Shown: piece by piece, positions 1 to 13,062 of the stretch
Layout of the letters: each line of letters opens with the position of its first letter
How positions within the stretch are numbered: position 1 is the stretch's first letter
Assembly (NCBI GenBank): GCA_964019155.1
Contig: OZ025242.1
Span: forward strand, 7,547,321 to 7,611,320
Reading direction: 5' to 3'
DNA length: 64,000 nt
Source: Osedax fenrisi
Lineage: Eukaryota > Annelida > Polychaeta > Sabellida > Siboglinidae
Notes under the pieces: generated by a model
What the model was told of the DNA's origin: nothing
What the model saw: only the letters and a program-made list of their open reading frames with translations
Databases searched by the model: none
Translations under genes and position numbers: made by a program

Positions 1-64
1 AATAATTTCATTTTAATTTATTATTCTACTTTCTAATTTTAATTATATTTTATATAAGGTTTTA

Positions 65-118
<54 letters not shown>

Positions 119-3100
119 TAAGGGTAGTGCGACCTCTGCTCTATAAATAGATTTTTACGTGTATTTAGGAAAAATAGTTGAAAAGTGTATTCACTTTTTT
201 TATATTTATTTATTAAACACAATATTTGACATAATGATACATATTATATAGATCTATAATAATTGAATTTTGTATAGAATATAAAAGAAATTATTTAATA
301 TAAAATTATGTTTAACTAATAAATTATTATTGTTTTGAAAATAAAAGATAAAATTATGAATATTTTAAAATCTACAAATTATTATATTTAAAAAAATACA
401 AATATTATGTAGAAATGTTATATATGTTCTAAATTGTCTGACAATTTCAATTTAATTTTAAGCATTATTGAAGGGCTTGATAGTTTTTAAATGAGTGAAA
501 TTATTCAAAATAATTATTCCGAGTAAATTTATTCTAAATATTCACAATATAATTATGAACAATTTAAGAAATATATATACAAACGATAACTTATCACATT
601 ATATTATTATAAATAAATAGCTACTTATGAATATTGGTTATTTAAATGTATATATAATAATATTTAGTTTATCTTTTAAAATATATCTTATTATCATTAA
701 ATTATGACTTTTAATAAATTTGTTTAAAAATTTGTAGTTAAAATTTATTTAAATGATATACTTTTAAAAGTGTTAAAAATTATTATTTAAAAGAGTTTAT
801 TTTATAGTTGTATTTGATCTTATAACATAATTTATATATCATTTTTTCTGGGGAGAACGGATATCTGAAATTTGATCAAATCAAATGTTAAATAAATGTT
901 ATTATAAAATACATTTATAGAATGTTATTTAGTACATGTCAACAAATTAATAACGATCATGCTAGAACTGCTATAAAAAGAATATAATGTGAATATATAA
1001 ATGTAATATAGTGTGTTTTTATGTATTGAAATATACTCATTTATTTTCATATAATTGTAAAATAGTGTGTTTTTATATATAAAATATAATATATGTATAT
1101 ATATATATATATACAATAACTATTGAATGCATAATATGTATATAAATTTAATAAATATAAAATAATGTGTTTTATGTATTGAATTATAATATATTTATAT
1201 AAATAATGTGTTTTATTTATTGAATTATTGAATTTATAATTGAAAAACTTTGCAAACAATTTACTCTGAATAATTTTGTATCAATACCTATAAACTTAAA
1301 ATACAATATACTCTCTGAATATGAATACAATCTAATGAATATGAGAATCAATCTAATTTGTCTTGATATATATAAATAACATTTATAAGAATATAGTAAT
1401 GCTTCAATAACAGTATTTTTGTTATATATTCTATTTTATATGCCATTATATGAAAAAAAAATGATAACTAATATATAAATACATATATATAAAAAATATA
1501 TAAAATTGATTAGAAAATAATTTCATTTTATTGTAGCTATATATACCTAAGCTATATGTTAGTATAATGTACAAATTTCACATATATTTATACAATATTC
1601 ATTGAGTTGATTGCTTTTGAATAACACTATGAATTTCATATCTAATACATGTCAAATAAATAAAATGGCGGCAGTATGCGGTCTCCCCTTAAAGATAATA
1701 TTTAATATTTAAATAATTTTATATAAAAAATGTTATATTAAAAATATTTTTTTCTTCTCAATTTCAGAGGTCTTAATAAATAAATGGCTACAAATAATAT
1801 AATATATACTATTATTGTCATTATACTGTTGTATTTATTTTCTGGTTTCTTATTTTTTTAAATGTGTTATTTTATAATAAATATTTTTCATATAAAAACG
1901 ATTTAAAAACCATTTAAAAGATTATTTTTCATATATAGTAGATTTAAAATAAACAAATTTCTATAAACAATTTTATTTGGAAAAAAATGAAAGTATATGG
2001 CATCCTCTTAATTAGATTATATACAATTCACAATGTCCTTGTAGGTGAAGTATGTTCGACTAGCAGGTTATTATTAGTGGTATGTGTGTATAATAACTGG
2101 GATAGCCGGTCTTAATCCAAATCTTATAAGTGTATGTTTATAATATTAATGTTCGTCTATTAGATTACCCGTGTTTCTCACAATTCAGAGTAACCAATAG
2201 CCACTGGCTATAGTATCATTATCTACTATAGTATCATTATCTACTATAGTATCATTATATATAAATTATTTAAATATATTATGTTAAATAGTTACAATTT
2301 TGAAAATTACTTTTTTTTACATTGAATTTTTATATTATAAAGTAAATAAAAATAACAATGTGTACATTATTTGTAATCTAACAAAACAACAATTTACAAA
2401 TATTTGAATGTCTTAATAATTATTGAAAATATAAATATTAAAATTATAAATACATTTTACAGACAATTTTGACTTCAAGACCAGAATATTAATATCATTC
2501 ATGTGTCACATGCTGTAGCAGGTAGCTGTATCTGTATAATTTTTTAAAAAATGTTTGACATTATTATGAATCTGATTAAATTATAAAATATAACTAATAA
2601 TAATTTTATATCCTCTTTTTAAGGGATTATATTTTTGATATTAAATTTAAAAAAAAATTAATTTTAATATAAATTTTGTAAGTTATACCTTATATATTTA
2701 TAAATATGTCACAAAATTGGAATATAAAACGATAAATTAATATAAAATACAAGCGTTTAAAAAAAGCAAATAATGTAAAAAATCACCATTATTACAAAAA
2801 TAATAATTACTAAATATTTCTAAATAATAATAATAATAAAAATAATAATTTCTATAATTTAAATATCTAATAAAATATGATATATTTCATATTATTGAAT
2901 AAGTATTACTATAACGTGATTTATATAACTATATCTTAATATGGAATTTACAATATATTTTATTTTAAATAATTATATATTATCTTTAATTAAACTAAAA
3001 ATATCTAAAAAACTATGAAATGGGACTACATATATTATCATGGAGAATATTAATAGTTGAATGAGTGTATTTATTTAGTTGTATTCAAATGCAAATAAAC

Positions 3101-3870
3101 TTGTTATTTTATTTAATATAAAATGATAATATAAATTAATATATGTAGAAATGTACTCAAGAAATAAGATATCTATTGTTATACGCTGTATAGCACTATA
3201 AGCTCTCAATCTAGTGTATATGTATCTATAAAATATCATAAAAAGTAAGAAATAAAATGTTGGTTTATTTTTTATATCTTTTAGAAAAATATAGTAAAAG
3301 TGGTATAAATATTATATTTTTTTTAATATTACCTTTTATTATATAGACATACAAATAAATTGTAAAAAAAAAATGTCGTTCATATATTTTAGTTTAAAAA
3401 ATATCCTAGAAATTTTATAGGACAAAATTAAACAATTTAATTTTGTTTATTTTCCATAAATATCACATTACATTATGTGCTATTAAAATTTCATAATACA
3501 AAAAATTATTAGTAGATTAAAAGTAACTTTTTAGTTATTTTTAAAATTCCCATGTTACATTTCGTATTCTCTCCATGTTAAACTTCTAGTAATTATGGTG
3601 AGCCCTAGGATGGTCAAAAAATAATAAATAATTTTGATTTATTTTTATATATTATTTTATAAGGTTAGCGGACCCATATTCAGCTGAATGATCACTCTTA
3701 GCCTACATTCCGGCTTTGTTAGGAGGTTACAATCAACTTGAGCTAAACATTCAAATATAGATTCAAATATCCTAGCCGTTTATATTATGAATACAATTAT
3801 ATATCAACAATGTATTAGATATTATATAACAATAGGTACAATAATACTATAATAATACTATAATAATAGG
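1..3870. other. AT-rich intergenic sequence, no gene seen
   Basis: Very AT-rich with stops in all frames and only short low-complexity open frames. It holds a (TA)n run at 71-114 and a short triplicated unit (CTATAGTATCATTAT type) near 2205-2260. Islands of more balanced composition at 1660-1690, 2040-2220 and 3590-3780 show no coding similarity that I recognise. Confidence 0.6.
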
Positions 3871-3877
3871 AATTACT

Positions 3878-4145
3878 ATCCACCCTACATCCATCCGTAC
3901 AACACCATCAACTCCAAACTTCAAGAAACTACTGAAAACCCATTTATTTAATCTGAAACATTAACATAAAATATATATGGATGGCCGATTGCTTTATAAG
4001 CACAGTTCGCAGTCTAAAACTGAAAAATGTAATGTATGTATATTATATGTAGAAGTATTATCAGGGAGGATTATCTCTATTATAAGTATTATCTCCCTGG
4101 TATTATTATTGAATAATTTAACAACAATGAGTACAAATAAAGTTC
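3878..4145 (+). mobile_element. LINE 3' end, C-terminal relic of reverse transcriptase ORF
   Basis: A short frame ends at a TAA near 3962 with the pattern R-T-T-P-S-T-P-N-F-K-K-L-L-K-T-H-L-F. This is the usual C-terminus of L2/CR1/RTE-like LINE polyproteins. About 180 bp of 3' UTR-like sequence follows, ending near an ATTATTATTG tail. Only the last about 30 codons remain, so the copy is strongly 5'-truncated. Confidence 0.5.
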
Positions 4146-4149
4146 AGTA

Positions 4150-7100
4150 AGATACCCCATAATAATATCATTAGGAATATCTCCGATATTGAATTATATC
4201 TTAACAGAAGACACAATATATATAAACAAATTTCAGATGAAAGTTATAACTTGTATAACTATTATAATAGTTTTGTATTATTTTATAATGTAGTTTATTT
4301 AATTCGATATTCAGAAAATAATTCTACCTATCTATCTATTCATTTATAATGTAATAACTATTATATTATTATTAATGATATTATTATTTTTATTTCTTAA
4401 GTTCCTATATTTTATTAAATATAAACTAAATGTAACTAAACATATTAGAGAATTTTAAGAGTTCACCAGTAAACAATACAATACCGACTTCTCTACATAT
4501 TTAATTGGCATTTTTACTGTGTATCTATAAAATGATAATTAGTGTACAGAATCTATTTATTCAAAATAAGTATTATTTAAATTCAATATTTTTTGTAAGC
4601 ATATTAATATGTATCTAAATGTAGATATAGTATATTTTTTAATAATTGAAATAACTTATGTATCGGGCGAATCGACTTTTTTTTTCGGGCGAATTGACCC
4701 GCATTCTATATCATAGAGTATGAATCTCTGCACGTGTATTGCGTATAAAAATAGAGTGTTTATATTGTATAATGAATATGTGTTTATATACACTTATAAT
4801 GAAGCAAAGATTGCCCTTTTTAATACATTAATTTGATAATTTAGAGCCCCCTATATTTGAACTATGTGAATTATTTCTTTAAGTTAACTGTAATAATTGA
4901 ATATGATATATTAAATATCAAGTTAAAATCATTTTAAAAATGTAAATATAATGTCATATACAGTTGTATTATAGATCGGATCATATACTTTATGTATATA
5001 TTTAATTTATTCATAAATATTTATATTCAGATATAATTATTTCTCCTAGCGATTAAATTACGACTCACTTCAATCTATAATGAAACTGTGGGGTATAAAA
5101 TCGTAGTCACCATTTTAAATATACCGTATATAATATACTATATGTATTACTAAATTAATATATATATTGATTAATTAATATATATAATAGAGGTTATAAA
5201 CTAAATATAAATATATTTTAAATAGATATAAATAAATATATTAATAATACTAAAAATAAAGAAATTTCAAAATTATTTGTTCATTTCAAATATATTAAAT
5301 AGTCGCTCATTTATAAAATAATAATGCAGTATGAAAATAATCTATAAATGTACATTTCTAATTATTATTATAATAAAAATAATATTACATATGTATTTTA
5401 TAAATATTTTATTAAAAATATTACCTCCTTTCGAAGATTAATAACAAATTACATGTATATATATTTAGATATATAAAGATTTGGTCTGTTATTTTTGTAA
5501 TATTATTGTTATCACGTGATCAAGATGCAGAGGAAGTTTGCCATTTTAACATTTAACAAAAACCCAAATAACATAAACATTGCGACTTCTCATAATCAAT
5601 AAATAGTTTTGCATATATGTATCATTATATTAATATAATATAAAATAGTGCAATACTATGAATATAATTTATATGTATATATGGATAACAATATAATATA
5701 CAAATAAGGTATTTTAAAACATATTAATTGTATAAACATATATATTTAAAAAAATTAAATTTAAACATTTTTGTATAGTTTTTTAAAATAAATACATATG
5801 TTATAATAGACATAATGATGTTTAAATTCTAGTATTCTATATTTAACATTTAATTAAAATGTACTTAAATATTTCATATAACTTAACATACATATACAAT
5901 AAACTCGGTACTCATTATATTATATAATTATTAGTATAAGTATTATGATAATTATTATAATATCAATGAAATATGATATTATTAATAATTATAATATGAT
6001 ATATAAGATTACTATTGATTATATTTTTCGGTAATTAGTATTATATTTAGCCTTAAATATATACTATTTTGTTAATTAGATTAGTATTTATAAACAAATA
6101 TATGTCTTATCATAATACTTATGTTTAGTATATTATATATCAGTTATATTATATAGTATATGACGTTTAACATTAAGTTAACTTTATAATTTATGTTTTT
6201 AAAAGATTAATAATTGTAAATCTTATCGTATATTATAAGTTTATGGTTGTTTAAGTTTACTTTATTTGTTAGATATAATCGAATAATAGAGATATTATTT
6301 AGAAACCATGGAACAAATAAAATTACACTTATATCGTATATATAATATATCCTAAGTAAAATACTGAATATAAAAATGTAGTAGTTAAGTAGTTTCAAGT
6401 AATGTTGTTTGAATTATAGATTATTATTGTTAAATTTCATAAATACAGCAAGCTAATATTTAATTTTATTTATGTGAATTACAAATATTTTTCATAAAAT
6501 AATAAATATTAATAATCATATTATTTATATGATATAAATAATATGATAATTGTTAATTATTATGATTATTATAGTAAATATATATATATATATATATATA
6601 TATTTCTTTTGATTTATTTTTTAACATTTTTCAGGAAGTAGTACATTTATCATAAGAAATTATAAATTTTTTAAGTATTGTTATTTGAAATAACTTATTT
6701 CAAATATCATTATCAATTTATTTAATACTTTTGTACATTCTAATAGTCGTCTAATTTAAGATAACTAAATATTTATATTAAATTTGTTTTTAATTATATG
6801 TCAATCAACCAAACTATATTATATATATATATATAAAAATAAGTATCAAGTTATTAGAATTTGAATTCCTTGTAGTATTATTATTTGTATTAAAACTTTT
6901 AAATTAAAAGTATAAATTAGTACTTTAAATTGTAGCTATTTATATTTCATTATCCACATCGATTAGGTACATGTTTAAGATACGATATACGTATATACAA
7001 TCATTGTAAAAATAGATGAAATGAGAAAGATAACAATTAAAAAAGTAAATATACCAAAATTGTATAATTTTATATTACAATTTGTACTCACTTAATAGAT

Positions 7101-7735
7101 AAAAGAAATTATTACTTAATGAAACATTGAGTGTGGTCTAAATTGCCCAATTGCTAATAAACTTAATTATCTTCTATTTACAGTTTAAACATTAAACATA
7201 ATCTATTAATAGACCTATTATATTTGTATATTTTAAATTTCATGATAATTTATATATAATTCAACATTTTAAATTACACCTGTTGGGTTTATTTTATTTA
7301 TTTATTCATCTACCATTATATATCATGTATAACATATAATAGTGTAAGTTGTAATATATTAATTTTATAAATTTGTTGAAATTAAATATTTCAAATACAA
7401 GTATAATATATAGATTTTATAAGTACTAACATTTATCGTGTATAATTTTAAAAATATTCTATTATTTTTATATATCTTATAAATCTATTTTATATAATAT
7501 TTATTTTGATATAACTAAATAAGTTTAGTATATATATATATATTTATATTCTTATATATATCAATAGAAACATATCCATCTAATACAATTTTTAATAACA
7601 TATAATAACAGTTACGACAATATTTACACGTCCATATAGTAAATTCAATTTCGATTACATTTTGATATTAGCTTGAGATCTATAGCATAGTATCTACTAA
7701 AATAATCTATACAATAGATTATAATTATTAAAATC
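4150..7735. other. AT-rich intergenic sequence, no gene seen
   Basis: No open frame longer than about 60 codons and no protein family that I recognise. Contains scattered TA runs, for example around 6580-6603. Confidence 0.55.
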
Positions 7736-7832
7736 TATATATATATATATATATAATAATATCAGAATTTAGGCATGACCAAGGTAATCGAAGAAGCGCA
7801 GTGCTTATCTATTCGTTTACTTGAATATATAT
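7735..7832 (-). mobile_element. LINE 3' UTR and tail fragment
   Basis: Read on the minus strand, the segment containing GCACTGCGCTTCTTCG and ATGCCTAAATT followed by an ATT/TA tail is about 90 percent identical to 38,660-38,745 (+). It is recognisably related to the 3' end of the LINE at 56,615-59,550, where the same motif precedes (ATA)n. This is a 5'-truncated 3' end without coding sequence. Confidence 0.5.
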
Positions 7833-7839
7833 ATATATA

Positions 7840-9751
7840 TTTAATAGACTTGATAAAATAAGTAATATGCTTTTAAGCAGCTTTCCCATCACAAAAATAA
7901 GGCAAGAATTTCCCGGATTTGTATAGCCATATATCGGCCTCTTTAAATTATTTCTTTAAAATTATTATAATTTGCATAACATTACTGGACTGATATTTAG
8001 TAAATGTTAAAAAAACAATAACAATTTAAGCAGAGTAAAAAATCTGGGTTAAAGTGCGCCAGATTTTCGTGTGTGAACACGAATTTATATAAAATAAATC
8101 AATTATACCAATAATATATATTAATACACACACACAAACATAAATATATATATATATATATATATATACACATTTTTAACTTGGCATGTTAAATCGTAGC
8201 AATTATGTTATTTTATTAGTGGAATGTGCATTAGGAATAAATACGAGCTTATAACTTGAGTATTTATTATATAAAAGATAATGTTAATGCTACGATATGT
8301 ACACAGATACTGTGGTAAATATGTCCCATATAGTTGTTTACGTAATACATTTTGAAATTATAAAAATGGTGTAACCTCCACCTCCTCCTCCATCCCTCTC
8401 TACTGTATATACTAACCACATGGCCCGTTGTTGTTATCTTATTTATCACACATAGAACTGGGCTTTCGAATTCGTTGAGGCTATTTTTTATAATGTACGC
8501 CATAAGTTAGAAATATATACGAATATATTTGTCTTTAAATCGACTATTAATATGTGCATTTACCACATTATTTTTGAACGAACTTAATATTTTAATGTTT
8601 AACAATGCATTTAAACAATATAAATATATTCTGCCATGGTAAAATTTATACAATACAGTTTAATTATTAATAAATTATAGTTTAATTTATTTTAATAATA
8701 ATATTTGAATTTATAAGTATTCTATCATTATTATTATTATATTATTAAATAGTTTATTGACTACAAAAGTATTCTATCATTATTATTATTATATTATTAA
8801 ATAGTTTATTGACTACAAAACATCATATATTTATCGGCATCATATAAGACAATAATAATTATTGTTGATGTTTATAATAATATTCACCTTTACATGTATT
8901 TTAACATAAATTACAAATCTGTACACTTATGATTCATATAGTGATTAATTTTATATTTAAAAAAACAAAATTTGTATATGTAACATTTATATTTTATGCG
9001 TTAACATATGCAATACATTCATTTTAATAAAATGAATAATATAATCGCATAAGCATAATTTTAAACATGATTTAAAAGATATTTGAAATTACTTTAAAAC
9101 TTACAACAATTGTAAAATTATTGTAGGTATTTTCACTATTGTCATCACACATAAACAGTAGTTGTATCGGAAGTTTAAATATGGGAAGTGTTGTAATGTA
9201 TATTTTCATAATGATTTGAATTAATTATAGTGAAAATACTTTATTAATGAAAAGACTTAAAAAACTTATAGAGAAAACTTATACCCTGACTCAAATTATT
9301 CATATAACCTGTAGATAATGTAATGCTGAATCTTAGACGTATCTGAGAAATTAAGATGTATTAACTGCTATCCATAACTTTATTTATTTGTTGACATTAT
9401 TTAATTTTAAAAATATAAAATATTCATAAATGTAGTTATTTTGTTTACCCGCTGACATGATTTGAACTCGCTTCCAAAACAAAAATTATATTACCAGAAA
9501 ATATTCACTTTCATGTTATAAGTATTCTTAATTTATAAATAAAATATTATTTAATATATAGTGTATATTATAAAGGAATATCATAATAGAAAATATTATA
9601 AATGACTCCAATTATAATATGTATCTACTATATTAACATTGTATTCTGTATATCGGTGCTATTTTTATTTGAATTCTAAATATAATATGATCTATTAAAA
9701 AATCTAAATAATAATAAATGTTCACAAATAGAAATATCTAGTATTATAATA

Positions 9752-9790
<39 letters not shown>

Positions 9791-9860
9791 GTTATAATAC
9801 TTGAAATGTAGAATAATACCATCATACACGCTATGATACTTATCGCCGCCACAAATACAT
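7840..9860. other. AT-rich intergenic sequence upstream of the kinase gene
   Basis: No gene recognised. A 78-codon open frame on the minus strand (8267-8503) sits in a slightly GC-richer island (8370-8510) but matches nothing I know. A 51-52 bp tandem duplication lies at 8719-8819 and a (TA)n run at 9760-9786. The last 160 bp before the kinase start are GC-rich and probably hold its promoter or 5' UTR. Confidence 0.5.
8719..8819. repeat. Perfect two-copy tandem duplication (about 51 bp)
   Basis: The unit from TATTCTATCATTATTATTAT to GACTACAAAA occurs twice in direct succession with no visible difference, which suggests a recent duplication. Confidence 0.85.
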
Positions 9861-9952
9861 TACAGCGGTGAGTGCTCGTCGAAGCGTGACGCCGGAACCT
9901 TCTCTCTCACCCACTAGAGGGCAGGCAGCATCGCCTACGAGAAGGCCAGGAG

Positions 9953-10067
9953 ATGAAGAAGCTGTTCTCTCGCATCGAGAATCAATTCGACGCTCATCAG
10001 AGTTTCGTCGGCAAGCTGTTCCAAGTAGGACAGTACTCTGTCACCGTGGAAAGCGTCATAGCCGAAG
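9953..10067 (+). CDS. AAK1/BMP2K: Kinase exon 1: start codon and N-terminus
   Basis: Begins MKKLFSRIENQF and ends VTVESVIAEG. The same order (MKK..., G-V-F-x-G, VTVDEVLAEGG) is found in AAK1. The exon ends after the first base of codon 39, with donor GTCAGA at 10068. The frame is open upstream, but the ATG at 9953 fits the family. Confidence 0.88.
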
Positions 10068-11274
10068 GTCAGAGTTCAACAGCGACACGCGTGACATGCG
10101 ACACGCATGACACGTGACATGCGATAGCCTGACACGCGATACATACTGTAACGTACACTATAGTCTTGTAATATACTAGCGAAACTGTTCGTAAACTGTT
10201 CACATACATAATTAAACGCCCCCGTACGATATACCAGCATAGCCTGTCGCGTGATACGCGCTAGAGAACGTACAGTCTGTCACGCGAGTTTTAAATAATG
10301 ATTAGTTATAATAGAGTGTCTATTTAGCTGTGGTAGGGGGTTATGCTATTCAAAACCACTGTGACCTGGATACCGTCACGTCTACATAGAACGTGTGTAC
10401 ACTGCACACTACACTGTATCACATGACGTGACATCATAAACACGGCGCCGCACCACCTGATTAATTAATAATGAGGAATAGCATCTCTTTTTGCATTCGT
10501 TTTATTTTATATTTACTAGGTGGCTAGAAATTTATGCATCTATATTATAAAGGGTGCGTATTTTATAATCTTTGATAAATCATATTCGGTTGCGATACAT
10601 ATATCGACTGCTAATGCGCTGATCTATTTAGTTATAACACACCAATAAGAGACAACTTCAGCTGTACAATATCATCACTAGTGCCCCCCCCCCCCCACTG
10701 CCTTCACGATCACCCTAATCACTACTGGGTAGGTGGTTTAGTGCTATTTCCCCCTCACTGACCACCCCCTCCACCCTATAATCAGGTGGTTTAGTGCTAT
10801 TTCCCCCCTCACTAACCACCCCCTCCACCCTACAATCAGGTGGTTTAGTGCTATTAACCCCTCACTAACCACCCCCTCCACCCTACAATCAGGTGGTTTC
10901 GCGCTAGTATTCCTGGTGAGATGTGTGAACTCTAGTCAAAGGTTCGCACTGAAGCGAATGTTTGTTAATGATGATCACGCGCTGAACGTCTGCAAACGTG
11001 AACTACAGATAGCGGTTAGTCTATAGGCGCTTGTGTGTGTGTGTGTAGACGCTTGTGTGTGCGTGCTAGTGTGTGTAGGCTCTTATATGTGTGTGTGTAG
11101 GCGCTTGTGTGTGCGCTTGTGTGCTTGTGTGTGTGTGCTTGTGTGTGTGTGTGTGTGTGTGTGTGTGTCTGTGTGCTTGTGTGTGCTTATGTATGTGTGT
11201 GTGTGCACGCTTATATGTGTGTGTGTAGGTGCTTGTGTTCGCGCTTGTGTGCTTGTGTGTGTGTGCTTGTGTGC

Positions 11275-11305
<31 letters not shown>

Positions 11306-12812
11306 CTTGTGTGTGCTTATGTATGTGTGTGTGTGCACGCTTATATGTGTGTGTGTAGGCGCTTGTGTGTGTGTGTGTGTGTGTAGGCGCTTGTGTGTGT
11401 GTGTGTGTGTGTGTGCTTGTGTGTGTAGACGCTTGTGTGAGTGTGTGTAGGCGCTTATATATGTGTGTGTGGGCGCTTGTGTGCGTGAGTGTGTGTGCTT
11501 GTGTGTGGGCTAGTGTGTGTGTGCGCTTGTGTGTGTGTGTGTAGACGCTTGTGTGCACGCTTATATGTGTGTGTGTAGGCGCTTGTGTGCGTGAGTGTGT
11601 GTGCTTGTGTGTGGGCTAGTGTGTGTGTGTGTGTGCTTGTGTGTGTGTGTGCGCTTGTGTGTGTGTGTGCTTGTGTGTGTGCACGCTTATATGTTGTTGT
11701 TGTTGTTGTTGTTGTTTAAGTATTTATTTTAATCACATCATTAATAATTATAATTCTATAATGTGTATCTAACAATATATATCACATATAGATAAAAATA
11801 GCGAATGTATACATTATATATATATATAATATTATATATATATATATAATTCGCACGATAATATTATGAATAAACGAATATCAATGTTTGTCGATAAGAA
11901 ATTTTTTTAATTTCTTTTTAAAGATATTAATTGATATATTTTGATTTCTAAGTTGCGGGGGTAGTTTATTCCATCTAATTGTTGATGAAGAGCTGAATTT
12001 TCTCCTTTCGTATTTGATGCAATGGGTAATAGGTTGGTGTAGTATAGTGGAATTGTTATTACGTAAAAGTCTAGTGTTTGGTTTATGTTTTATTTTGTTT
12101 CGTAAATTATAGGGTAAGTTATAAGTAATAGTCTTTTTAAGTATTGTAAGTATTTTGTAGTTGATAGAGTCTTCAGTGTTTAGCAGTTATTAGCTTCAGT
12201 TTTTACGTAAGTCAGTAATGCTAGTTGTATAGTCAGTCTTCTGTAGTCGGTATATATTTCTAATTGAGCGGCTAATTATTTTGTTTAGTTTGTCTATTTT
12301 CAGTTTTTCAGATCCTGAGAATAGTGAGTTGCATTATTGTAGTCTTGAAAGTATGAGAGTCTGAGTCAGTAGTTTTGTAGTATTTCTATTTAAGTATGGT
12401 CGTATTTTTTTAATATTGAATAGCTGTGCAGTCGTAGATTGAGTAATAATGTGTGTGTGTAGGCGCTTGTGTTCGCGCTTGTGTGCGTGAGTGTGTGTGT
12501 GTGTGTGTGTGTGGGCTAGTATGCTAGTGTGTGTAGGCGCTTATGTGTGTGTGCGTATGTACACTGGGCTAGTGTATTGCGTATATTATGTAATAGTATG
12601 ATCTAGCTCTAAGAAACCATCTTTTACACCATCTAATCTAATATATAGATATATACATATATGAGTATACCATTGTTTTAAGTTAACAAAGCCTCCTACT
12701 ATCAGTGTATAACATCTAAGCCACAAGTGTAGTTTGTTTACGTAAACTGTGATCTAGCTCATGCGTAAGGTAAACACTACATCGATGATACCACCAGCAC
12801 AGTAGAGACCTA

Positions 12813-12846
<34 letters not shown>

Positions 12847-12873
12847 ACTATCTCTCTCTCTCTCACTCACTCA

Positions 12874-12971
<98 letters not shown>

Positions 12972-12981
12972 TCTCTCTCTC

Positions 12982-13062
<81 letters not shown>

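Noticed and set aside
8267..8503. 78-codon minus-strand open frame
   Set aside because: No domain, no splice context and no similarity to known proteins; it is likely chance in a locally GC-richer island.
9435..9480. tRNA-like T-arm (minus strand GAGTTCAAATCAT)
   Set aside because: Only a B-box-like stretch is present; no acceptor stem, anticodon arm or A box can be found.
11033..11558. Several Cys/Val and Thr/His repeat open frames on both strands
   Set aside because: Translations of a GT-rich array; no start context, domain or codon structure.
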